This document shows positions 37,750-45,086 of a DNA stretch of 64,000 bases, piece by piece (position 1 is the first letter of the stretch; every line of letters begins with the position of its first letter). The position numbers and the translations under genes are program-made. The DNA comes from Paenibacillus xylanivorans (GTDB taxonomy: Bacteria > Bacillota > Bacilli > Paenibacillales > Paenibacillaceae). The stretch covers positions 392,092 to 456,091 of the forward strand of contig NZ_LITU01000053.1 of NCBI RefSeq assembly GCF_001280595.1, read 5' to 3'. Under the pieces are notes generated by a model. That model worked only from the letters and a program-made list of their open reading frames with translations. It had not been told where the DNA came from and made no database searches.

Positions 37750-38679
37750 ATGAAAAAACTAACCATATTGCTTGTAAGCGTAATGATGATCGTTCTGGCA
37801 GGATGTTCTCTGGAGCCTCCGGGCTGGGCCAAGCCTGACTCTGCCGGAAGCAATGGACAGAAAAAAATCGGCCTGTCGGTTTCCACGTTGAATAATCCCT
37901 TCTTTGTTTCCCTCAAAGACGGGGTTGTTGCAGAAGCCAAAAAACAAGGAATTCAAGTTATCGTGGTTGACGCTCAAAATGATTCGGCCAAACAAACCAA
38001 TGATGTGGACGACCTGATTCAACAAGGTGTGGATGCCCTTCTGATTAACCCAGCGGATTCCGCGGCAATCTCTACGGCCGTTCAGTCTGCCAATAGCGTG
38101 GGCATTCCCGTGATTACACTGGACCGTTCAGCAGACAAAGGCGACGTGGCAGCATTGGTTGCATCCGATAACGTCAAGGGTGGACAAATGGCAGCGGAGT
38201 ATTTCGTAGAACACCTTGGCGAGGGAGCGAAAGTGATTGAGCTTGAGGGTGTACCTGGAGCTTCTGCAACAAGAGAGCGGGGGAAAGGTTTCCACGAGGT
38301 TGCCGACCAAAAACTCGATGTCATTGCCAAGCAGTCTGCCGATTTCGATCGCTCCAAAGGGTTGAATGTAATGGAGAATCTGCTGCAGGGCAATCCTGAC
38401 GTGCAGGCGGTATTTGCCCATAACGATGAAATGGCACTGGGCGCGATCGAAGCGATCCAAAGCTCTGGTAAAAACATCCCCGTGATTGGATTTGATGGCA
38501 ACGATGATGCGATCAAATCCATTCAGGACGGCAAGCTGACGGCCACCGTCGCTCAGCAGCCGGTACTCATTGGCCAGCTTGCGGTACAAGCCGCTCTGGA
38601 TGTGCTGGACGGCAAGCAGGTAGAGAAATCAATCCCGGCTGAATTGAAGCTGGTGACCAAGGAAAATGCAAACAACTAA
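37750..38679 (+). CDS. rbsB: Ribose-binding lipoprotein
   Basis: 309 residues. A lipoprotein signal ends L-A-G-C with Cys19. The mature part is a family of periplasmic sugar-binding proteins (IGLSVSTLNNPFFVSLKDGV, VDALLINPADSAAISTAV, VFAHNDEMALGAIEAI, VIGFDGNDDAIKSIQDG). It captures ribose outside the cell and delivers it to RbsCA. Last gene of the operon, followed by a terminator. Confidence 0.95.
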   Translation: MKKLTILLVSVMMIVLAGCSLEPPGWAKPDSAGSNGQKKIGLSVSTLNNPFFVSLKDGVVAEAKKQGIQVIVVDAQNDSAKQTNDVDDLIQQGVDALLINPADSAAISTAVQSANSVGIPVITLDRSADKGDVAALVASDNVKGGQMAAEYFVEHLGEGAKVIELEGVPGASATRERGKGFHEVADQKLDVIAKQSADFDRSKGLNVMENLLQGNPDVQAVFAHNDEMALGAIEAIQSSGKNIPVIGFDGNDDAIKSIQDGKLTATVAQQPVLIGQLAVQAALDVLDGKQVEKSIPAELKLVTKENANN

Positions 38680-38689
38680 ATATCCTTGT

Positions 38690-38732
38690 AAATCCCGTTC
38701 TGGACAAAGCGCCAGAGCGGGATTTCCGCTTT
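38690..38732 (+). terminator. Terminator of the rbs operon
   Basis: 14-bp stem (AAATCCCGTTCTGG with CCAGAGCGGGATTT, one G-T pair), 8-nt loop, then CCGCTTTTTATT. Confidence 0.85.
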
Positions 38733-38776
38733 TTATTCACTCGCTTCGGACGGGACCACAGTTACAGAATGACAAC

Positions 38777-38805
38777 TTTACATTGCTGACTTTCACACAT
38801 ATTAT
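38777..38805 (+). promoter_or_regulatory. Sigma-A promoter of the 121-residue protein gene
   Basis: TTTACA (38777-38782), 17 bp, TATTAT (38800-38805). Confidence 0.65.
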
Positions 38806-38865
38806 GTAACAGAGCGAAAGAGTGAGCGGAATAAGAATCTCAGATATAAAGAGAGGTCTGCAAAC

Positions 38866-39231
38866 ATGGAAAACGTATCAACTGAAGTTAAAATGGAATC
38901 ATTTCAAGCCTTTCAATCGACAATCCGCAAATCGGAAAACGCCCTGGCTAATATGTCTCAGAAAGGTAGTAACACTACCTTATTAGATAAACGCCTCAAC
39001 GCTTTGTACATCGGCCTAGCCATGCTAGAAACTGCTTGGAATCATAAACCTGGTCACTACACCGAGGAAGATTTAACTGAAGCTCGCAATGTTTTGGCTG
39101 GTTTATTACCATTACTAGATAACATGTATGGTAAGTCAAAAACCGGTAGCCCTCAAAAAACGCTTATAGAAAGAAGAATTAAAGCATTTGAACTGGCGGT
39201 TCAGGCCATGGATGACGTTGTGAAAAAATAA
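38866..39231 (+). CDS. Small helical protein of unknown function with internal duplication
   Basis: 121 residues, soluble and predicted almost all alpha-helical; no signal peptide. I do not recognise the family. The two halves resemble each other: ALANMSQKGSNTTLLDKRLN...A near residues 25-57 and LLDNMYGKSKTGSPQKTLIE...A near residues 83-118 share NM..K..GS..TL(L/I)(D/E)(K/R)R(L/I).A. RBS AGAGAGG precedes the ATG, and a good promoter lies at 38777. It is followed by the nitronate monooxygenase remnant. Confidence 0.75.
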   Translation: MENVSTEVKMESFQAFQSTIRKSENALANMSQKGSNTTLLDKRLNALYIGLAMLETAWNHKPGHYTEEDLTEARNVLAGLLPLLDNMYGKSKTGSPQKTLIERRIKAFELAVQAMDDVVKK

Positions 39232-39232
39232 A

Positions 39233-39588
39233 TTGCCCAACAGTTGATGAGACCTTTCAAGCCGAACAACGAGGATGTGATGTAATTGTTGCTCAAGGAA
39301 CGGAAGCAGGAGGGCATCGGGGTACTTTTGATGTATTCTCACGCCCGATGGGAGCTAATATTGTGACGATGGTCTTGTTCCTCAAACTTTAGATCGGGTT
39401 AGAATTCCTGTTATTGCAGATGGTGGAATTATGGATGGCAGCGGTCTTGTAGCTGCGCTTTCCTATGCCTACCCAGAATACTCTGATGCGCAGACCAGAA
39501 ATGCTTCCTCTCGTTTAAACAATTCTGATTATATGACTCTTTGGGCAGGCTACAAGAATGCTGAAGCTAATCAAGAGGTACACGTTTG
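39233..39588 (+). pseudogene. Decayed nitronate monooxygenase (2-nitropropane dioxygenase)
   Basis: Pieces of an FMN-dependent nitronate monooxygenase remain in two frames: GCDVIVAQGTEAGGHRGTFD (FMN-binding and catalytic-His region) and, after a frameshift near 39370, LVPQTLDRVRIPVIADGGIM. A further internal deletion joins LVAALSY to a C-terminal NASSRLNNSDYMTLWAGYKN. The N-terminal half and start are missing. The intact enzyme would oxidise alkyl nitronates. Confidence 0.8.
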
Positions 39589-39650
39589 ACCATACTTGCA
39601 CTTCTTCAAGAACGTGAATGGTACGTGTGTGAGTTTTTAAAAAGATCCCA

Positions 39651-39680
39651 AAAAACCATCTCAATAATTGAGATGGTTTA
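39651..39680 (-). terminator. Terminator of the DARTS gene pair
   Basis: Perfect 12-bp stem AAACCATCTCAA / TTGAGATGGTTT with TAA loop; the T-run (TTTTTTGGG) is on the minus strand. Confidence 0.88.
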
Positions 39681-39714
39681 ATTTATTTTCATAATATGGT
39701 TTAAACATATTGAC

Positions 39715-40167
39715 TCAATCATCAGAATAAACGGTTGCATTGAAACTTTCAGGCCCCAAGCGTACGTTACTCACATTGTAAATTGGATTATAGGAGAATG
39801 TGGCGTACGCTGAGTAGACAAGCTGCCCATTTCCAGGGGGGGGCACATTGAAATCCGAACCGGTAAAGCTCAATACGCAAGGACTGAAAAAGGGGTTGTC
39901 CAATACATTTGTAGTGGCCTTATAAACAAGCTGTTGGGAAATGCCTAATCCTCGGTATACTTCTATGACAAGATTCCCGTTAACAGGTAACTGATTTGCC
40001 GTAACTTCGATTATTCCCGAAAAAAAAGTCCGGACCCACATACCCGGGTTGCTGATCTGCAATCCAACCTGGGCAAACAATAGCGGGACACCATTCGTGA
40101 AGCTGGGAGTTAAAACATGCTGCCCATTGGAGCCTTGGGAAGTCCGTGCATCTAACGTTTTAACCAT
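39715..40167 (-). CDS. DARTS-family protein B (unknown, beta-rich)
   Basis: 150 residues from the ATG at 40167, which has AAGGAGG upstream; the frame runs on to 40293 inside the neighbouring gene. It begins MVKTLDARTSQGSNG and ends RLGPESFNATVYSDD; the centre has F(T)GSDFNVPPPGNGQLVYSAY. It shares these blocks with proteins A (10084) and C (40214). No signal peptide or membrane segment. It is the second gene of a two-gene minus-strand unit, 46 bp after protein C. Function unknown; a spore or cell-surface structural role is inference from the promoter type and composition. Confidence 0.78.
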   Translation of the reverse strand: MVKTLDARTSQGSNGQHVLTPSFTNGVPLLFAQVGLQISNPGMWVRTFFSGIIEVTANQLPVNGNLVIEVYRGLGISQQLVYKATTNVLDNPFFSPCVLSFTGSDFNVPPPGNGQLVYSAYATFSYNPIYNVSNVRLGPESFNATVYSDD

Positions 40168-40213
40168 GAGATTTCCTCCTTCCGTATTTTCATAGAGTCC
40201 TATTAGCAATGAG

Positions 40214-40660
40214 TTAATCGTCGCTGTATGCAACCGCATTGAAGCATTCTGGCCCAACGCGGCTGGCTTGCTCTGATGGGGATGCCGGAACAAATGTCAC
40301 AAAACAAGAATAGATAAGCTGCCCGGTAGGAGGAGGAGGCACATTGTAATCAGAACCATCGAAGCTTGCCAGTATGCTTCCCACAGAAGGAAATATGGGT
40401 TGGGAAACGACATAAATCGGCGTGCCTGTATAGGTCGATCCTCTGAAAATTTCAAACCGAACGGAAGATGGCTGTGAGGACAAATTTGCTACCGAAATCC
40501 GATAGGTTCCGTTGAACTGAGTGCGAATAATTAATCCTGGATTGACAATGTTCAGACCAAGAATACCCACCAAGGTAGGCGTATTTGGAGCGAGGGGGAC
40601 ATTAAGCGGACTAACACCGTTAGACCCGAGCGAAGTACGGGCGTCATGCGTACGAACCAT
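40214..40660 (-). CDS. DARTS-family protein C (unknown, beta-rich)
   Basis: 148 residues. Begins MVRTHDARTSLGSNG and ends RVGPECFNAVAYSDD, with FDGSDYNVPPPPTGQLIYSC in the centre. Closest to protein B; both carry a proline-rich PPP before the QL-x-YS strand. RBS GGAGG precedes the ATG by 8 nt. Upstream, on the minus strand, lies a sigma-K-like promoter (GACAAC, 16 bp, CATAAGATA). First gene of the pair. Function unknown. Confidence 0.78.
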   Translation of the reverse strand: MVRTHDARTSLGSNGVSPLNVPLAPNTPTLVGILGLNIVNPGLIIRTQFNGTYRISVANLSSQPSSVRFEIFRGSTYTGTPIYVVSQPIFPSVGSILASFDGSDYNVPPPPTGQLIYSCFVTFVPASPSEQASRVGPECFNAVAYSDD

Positions 40661-40689
40661 AGCAATTCCTCCAATCTATAATTTTGTTA

Positions 40690-40720
40690 TATCTTATGTA
40701 GCTAGTTTCAAAGAGTTGTC
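40690..40720 (-). promoter_or_regulatory. Sigma-K-like promoter of the DARTS gene pair
   Basis: On the minus strand GACAAC (40720-40715), 16 bp, CATAAGATA (40698-40690), which fits the sigma-K pattern AC-N16-CATA-N3-TA for late mother-cell genes. Confidence 0.5.
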
Positions 40721-40900
40721 AGCTAAATGGTAATGATTTTCTATGATTTTGAAAACAACCCAACTATTATGGCTATTGGAAAAATACGAATCGAGGGACA
40801 TGATACTATTGTTCCTTCAAAATTAACCTTATAGCTCTGCAACAAGGCGAGTTTCCCAATCGTGCACTTAAATGTATAATAATTATTCGAGGTGATGATG

Positions 40901-41473
40901 ATGGCAAGATCCAAAGAATTTGAAGTTAATGAAGTATTAGATAAAGCAATACAATTGTTCTGGGCCCAAGGATATGAGAAAACTTCGATGCAGGATTTGG
41001 TTGAATATATGGGCATTCATCGAAGAAGTATCTATGATACCTTTGGGGATAAGCATGCTCTGTTTATGAAAGCTCTTGAACGATATGAAACGAAGCAGAC
41101 CAACAAAATGAGCTTTTTGATCGATACACAAAAACCAATCAAAGAGATTATTCGGGCTTTGTTTGAGTCAACAATAAGAAATGAAGGACAACCTATAGGC
41201 TGTTTTCTTGTAAACTCAGGCGTGGAACTGGGCGTATTGGATCCTGAAGTTGCATCCTTGGTTAATGAGAGTTATTTGCGAACGGAGGAATTGTTGAGAA
41301 ACCTTGTTCTGGAAGGCCAGCAAAAGGGTGAAATCAAGGCTGACGTTGACCCTGAAGTTATTTCACATTATTTAATGAATGCTTGGGTGGGGATACGAAC
41401 GTTGGTTAAGACCACAACGGATCAGCAAAAATTAAAAAATATTATGGAAATGACACTATCCGTTTTAGATTGA
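40901..41473 (+). CDS. TetR/AcrR family transcriptional regulator
   Basis: 190 residues; the ATG at 40901 is chosen from several adjacent ATGs because GAGGTG lies 6 nt upstream. The TetR helix-turn-helix is at about 10-55 (TSMQDLVEYMGIHRRSIYDT, FGDKHALF). The C-terminal ligand domain (VNSGVELGVLDPEVASLV) resembles the TetR_C group of YxaF-like repressors. It precedes an SDR gene whose promoter region carries the palindrome AGAACGATCGTTCT at 41714, the likely operator. Confidence 0.9.
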   Translation: MARSKEFEVNEVLDKAIQLFWAQGYEKTSMQDLVEYMGIHRRSIYDTFGDKHALFMKALERYETKQTNKMSFLIDTQKPIKEIIRALFESTIRNEGQPIGCFLVNSGVELGVLDPEVASLVNESYLRTEELLRNLVLEGQQKGEIKADVDPEVISHYLMNAWVGIRTLVKTTTDQQKLKNIMEMTLSVLD

Positions 41474-41784
41474 AAGTGGAGTTATAATATGGCAGGCAAA
41501 GAGGGAGTTGTCTCCATGAAGGCTGGTTTGTTTTAGTGATACAGGTTCTTGTCCTCTTAACGTTATGGAGAACTTGTATCGCATGTCTGGAAAAACTCAA
41601 AGCCCCCGTTTCAACAACATTATCTATAAGGTAGAAAATAATTATTTACTGTTCGTTCTAGAAATGCTATTCTAAATAGCAAGTTAGATCTAACTGTTTT
41701 TTTTACATTATTAAGAACGATCGTTCTAAATTAATTTTGAAAGCTTATCTACACTAAAATTCATGTTAAGAAGGAGAAAATAGG
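41474..41784. promoter_or_regulatory. Region between TetR and SDR genes with candidate operators
   Basis: Contains AGTTAGATCTAACT (41682-41695) and AGAACGATCGTTCT (41714-41727), both perfect 14-base palindromes. The second has the form of a TetR-family operator. No gene longer than 15 codons was seen. Confidence 0.55.
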
Positions 41785-42540
41785 ATGAAATATACAGTTA
41801 TTACGGGTGCAAGTTCAGGGATTGGATATGAGACAGCATTGGCGTTTGCTGCACGAGGCAAAAACTTAATCTTGGTCGCTAGAAGATTGGACAAATTAGA
41901 AGAACTTAAATCAGCAATTCAGAATATTGATGCTACTGTAAATGTTATTGTTCATACAAGTGATCTATCGGATACAAGTCAAGCATACACACTGTATAAC
42001 ACGCTTAAGGAATACCAAATTGAGACTTGGATTAACAATGCGGGGCTGGGTGAAGGATCTTTTGTAGCTGAACAGAATCTGGAAAAAGTTGAAACTATGC
42101 TGCGTGTGAACATCGAATCCTTGACGATCCTTTCCACACTATATGTGCGGGATTATGCAGACGTAGAGGGAACTCAGTTAATTAACGTTGCATCCGCACT
42201 CGGATATGCCATTGCTGTGGGAAGTGTTGCTTATTCGGCATCGAAATATTACGTTAGTGCCTTTACAGAAGGGCTTGCCAAAGAACTTGAAATAAAAGGT
42301 GCAAAACTAAAAGCAAAAGTCCTGGCTCCAGCTATAACGGAAACGGAATTCTTGAAGAAATCATTAGATACAGAAGAATTTGATTACAAAGCAAACATGT
42401 CTAAATACCACACCGCCAAAGAAATGGCAGGCTTCATGTTAGATCTATATGATAACAGCGAAGTCGTAGGGATTGTAGACCTGAACTACAATTTCAATCT
42501 GAGAAGTCCCATCTATCCAATCATTTCAGAATTGCATTAA
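41785..42540 (+). CDS. Short-chain dehydrogenase/reductase (SDR)
   Basis: 251 residues. The classical SDR motifs are present: TGASSGIGYETA (cofactor loop), NNAGLG, and the active site with Ser in NVASALGYAIAVGSVAYSAS followed by Y-x-x-x-K. Arg/Lys after the cofactor loop (VARRLDKLEEL) suggests NADP preference. RBS AGAAGGAG precedes the ATG. It is probably controlled by the TetR protein upstream. Substrate unknown. Confidence 0.9.
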   Translation: MKYTVITGASSGIGYETALAFAARGKNLILVARRLDKLEELKSAIQNIDATVNVIVHTSDLSDTSQAYTLYNTLKEYQIETWINNAGLGEGSFVAEQNLEKVETMLRVNIESLTILSTLYVRDYADVEGTQLINVASALGYAIAVGSVAYSASKYYVSAFTEGLAKELEIKGAKLKAKVLAPAITETEFLKKSLDTEEFDYKANMSKYHTAKEMAGFMLDLYDNSEVVGIVDLNYNFNLRSPIYPIISELH

Positions 42541-42550
42541 TATTTCACAA

Positions 42551-42589
42551 AACATGGCGTACAACTAAACCTTGTGCGCCATGTTTTTA
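42551..42589 (+). terminator. Terminator after the SDR gene
   Basis: 14-base arms AACATGGCGTACAA / TTGTGCGCCATGTT with one wobble pair, then TTTAA. Confidence 0.85.
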
Positions 42590-42757
42590 ATTTTTAAATT
42601 GATTTGGCTAGCAATGATAATCTTAGTGATACTGAAAAATAAGTAAGTTTTGCAAAATACTTTAAACTAATAGGTGGTAGTCACGATTATAATTTCCTTT
42701 CTGGTATCGCTGGTTCATGATTTGTTGTCTAATTATATAAGGTAGGTGGAGAGAACA

Positions 42758-43381
42758 ATGAATTCAGGCATTGAATGGCTGAAATGGGTTAAGAGAATTC
42801 AAGCCATTGCACAAACAGGGTTGGCTTATTCCAAAGATGTATATGATCTTGAGCGATATGAAGAATTAAGAGCGCTTAGTATCGAAATACTCGAAAATTA
42901 TACTAGTGTGAGTGCAGATGAAATTAAATTACACTTTGGAAGCGAAACGGGGTATGCTACGCCGAAAGTAGATATACGTGGTGTTGTTTTTCAGGATGAT
43001 AAGATACTCTTGGTAAGAGAAAAGGCTGACAATGCATGGGCTTTACCAGGTGGATGGGCTGACATTGGTTATTCTCCTTCAGAAGTAGTCGTAAAAGAAA
43101 TAGAGGAAGAATCGGGGTACATTACCACTCCAAAACGATTACTCGCTGTACTGGATAAGAAATTTCATAATCATCCACCAGAACAATATCATGTGTATAA
43201 AGTGTTTATTCAATGTGAGATTGCAGCAGGTGAACCTAAAGGGGGCGTGGAGACCCTAGAGGTAGGCTTCTTTAATAGAGAAGAAATCCCCACACTCTCC
43301 CTGGAAAGGAATACACCTGCTCAGATCCAAACGATGTTTCAATTTTTAGATAACCCACAGAAAACAACTATTATTGATTAA
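42758..43381 (+). CDS. NUDIX hydrolase with Nudix_N_2 domain (ADP-ribose pyrophosphatase-like)
   Basis: 207 residues from the ATG at 42758 (GGTGGAGAG upstream). Residues 5-65 are the N-terminal helical domain typical of this subfamily (EWLKWVKRIQAIAQTGLAYS). The Nudix box reads GYSPSEVVVKEIEEESGY after LPGGWADI; the first Glu and the Arg of the consensus are Y and K, which I recall as normal for this group. These enzymes split nucleoside diphosphate-linked compounds. The 3' end overlaps the convergent binding-protein gene by 11 bp. Confidence 0.88.
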   Translation: MNSGIEWLKWVKRIQAIAQTGLAYSKDVYDLERYEELRALSIEILENYTSVSADEIKLHFGSETGYATPKVDIRGVVFQDDKILLVREKADNAWALPGGWADIGYSPSEVVVKEIEEESGYITTPKRLLAVLDKKFHNHPPEQYHVYKVFIQCEIAAGEPKGGVETLEVGFFNREEIPTLSLERNTPAQIQTMFQFLDNPQKTTIID

Positions 43382-45086
43382 TTTTTCCCAGCGATGTGTA
43401 CCATTCGTTCACCTCTTCAGTTATCTTATCGCCGCCTAGCTCGTGCCATCTAGTGACGACGAGATCGAAGCTGGACAGTGGCTCCTGCCCGTATACGATC
43501 TTGAGCATCGCGTCATGCAATAACTCGTCAAGAGCATCGCCGATTTTTTCCATCGTCGGCGTCGGCGCTCCGGTGAAGGCGTCTGTCTTGTAGACGGAGG
43601 GATTGCTTTCAACGATTTGCCAACCCTTTAGCTCCTGCGGTGTGCGCAGCAGCTTATTTTTGATATCATATGACGTCTGGTCGGATGCGCCGCTGTTGAT
43701 GCGAGCAATCGATTCACTGAGCAAGTTAGGGACTGAGGGGAGCGACAGGCTCAGGAGATACTTTTGGGGGTCCGCAAATCCGCCCGGGACCTGGCTTTCC
43801 AGGAATGTCACCTTGCCGTCTTCATTACCGTAGTCGTAGCCTTCAGCGATACCCCAACGATAGGGCGAGCCAGAAGGAGGATCAACGAAGTTGTCATAAA
43901 CAAAGTTCATATAGTTGAAAAAAATTTCAGGATTCACCATATCGGCGTTGATGGCAATTGCGCCATACTCCGGCGGCGTGCCGCGGGTACCGGATAAGCC
44001 GCTCGGCCCGACGGGGATTGGGTAGGCCTCGAACCGGGCGCCCGGCACGTTCGCGGTCACGTCCCCTAGCGGCCATCCTGCGGCCCACAGCGGGGCCAAA
44101 ATCATGCCTGCCTTGCCGAGCTTCCATGATTCCGTCGCTTGAACCTCATCGAGAATCTCAGCATCCTTTGGCACGTAGCCTCGCTCCATCCAGCGCTTCA
44201 ATGTCGTTAGACCTTGCCGAATACTTGGCTGGACCGATCCGTATGACAGAATTCCATCATCGTCTGTGCTCCAAATGTCTGGCATCTCCCCGTAAGCACC
44301 AAACACGAAGCCCGCATCCGACATCCAGGTGAAAAACGAATTTTTGAGGCTGATGCTAAGCCCATACGTGTCGTCTTTACCATTGCCGTCCGGGTCAAGA
44401 TGAACGAATGCATCCATGACGGTCTCCATCTCATCAATAGTGGAGGGGGCCGCCAAACCAAGTTTGTCGAGCCAATCCTGACGGATGTACAATACCTCAT
44501 TCGAGTTCATCTTGCCATCGAGGATCGGTATTGCCATTTTTTTGCCGTTGATTACATACCGGTCCCACGATTCGGGCGCCTGTGCCATGGCTGCCTTCCA
44601 CTTGGGTGAAGCATACTGCTCGAACAGCTGTCCTACGTCGCGGAAAGCACCGGAGCGCAGCAGCGGATACATATTTTGTCCACCCTTGAATGTGACGATG
44701 TCGGGAAGTGACTGACCGGTCGCAATCAGGGTGTTCAGTTTATTGATGTAGACATCCTCATCACCAGTCGTCGTCCAGAGGTAATTCACCTTGATGCCAA
44801 GCTTGTCCTCAAACAGCCGGCTCAGTACGTTGTTTTGCAGATCTTCACCGTTTTTGAAATCGATGTCCGGATACAGATGCCCAACAGTCGTCAAGATCAC
44901 AGGAGACTCATATTTTCCACCGATGAACGAAGGGGCAGGTCCTGCAGGCGTGTTCTTTTTCTCCTGAAGTTGGGAGGGTACTGTTGGATCTTCCCAAAAG
45001 ATGAATGAAAAAATCATGACGACGAGGAACAAGATGATCGCGAGGCCAAACAGTCCTGTTTGTTTCAACCATTTCAAGCTTCTCAT
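43371..45086 (-). CDS. Membrane-anchored extracellular solute-binding protein
   Basis: 571 residues, an LplA/YtcQ-like binding protein (FVHLDPDGNGKDDTYGLSIS, MILAPLWAAGWPLGD). Unlike the other binding proteins here it has no lipobox cysteine; a hydrophobic segment at about 12-31 (LFGLAIILFLVVMIFSFIFW) should act as an uncleaved anchor. It is the last gene of the minus-strand unit GH31-regulator-kinase-binding protein, overlapping the kinase by 4 bp. The importer permeases lie divergently with their own binding protein (50469), so this one may present ligand to the kinase. That role is inference. Confidence 0.85.
   Translation of the reverse strand: MRSLKWLKQTGLFGLAIILFLVVMIFSFIFWEDPTVPSQLQEKKNTPAGPAPSFIGGKYESPVILTTVGHLYPDIDFKNGEDLQNNVLSRLFEDKLGIKVNYLWTTTGDEDVYINKLNTLIATGQSLPDIVTFKGGQNMYPLLRSGAFRDVGQLFEQYASPKWKAAMAQAPESWDRYVINGKKMAIPILDGKMNSNEVLYIRQDWLDKLGLAAPSTIDEMETVMDAFVHLDPDGNGKDDTYGLSISLKNSFFTWMSDAGFVFGAYGEMPDIWSTDDDGILSYGSVQPSIRQGLTTLKRWMERGYVPKDAEILDEVQATESWKLGKAGMILAPLWAAGWPLGDVTANVPGARFEAYPIPVGPSGLSGTRGTPPEYGAIAINADMVNPEIFFNYMNFVYDNFVDPPSGSPYRWGIAEGYDYGNEDGKVTFLESQVPGGFADPQKYLLSLSLPSVPNLLSESIARINSGASDQTSYDIKNKLLRTPQELKGWQIVESNPSVYKTDAFTGAPTPTMEKIGDALDELLHDAMLKIVYGQEPLSSFDLVVTRWHELGGDKITEEVNEWYTSLGKINQ

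Noticed and set aside
40168..40293. N-terminal extension of DARTS protein B overlapping protein C
   Set aside because: A strong RBS directs the start to 40167, giving the same DARTS beginning as in the two other proteins.
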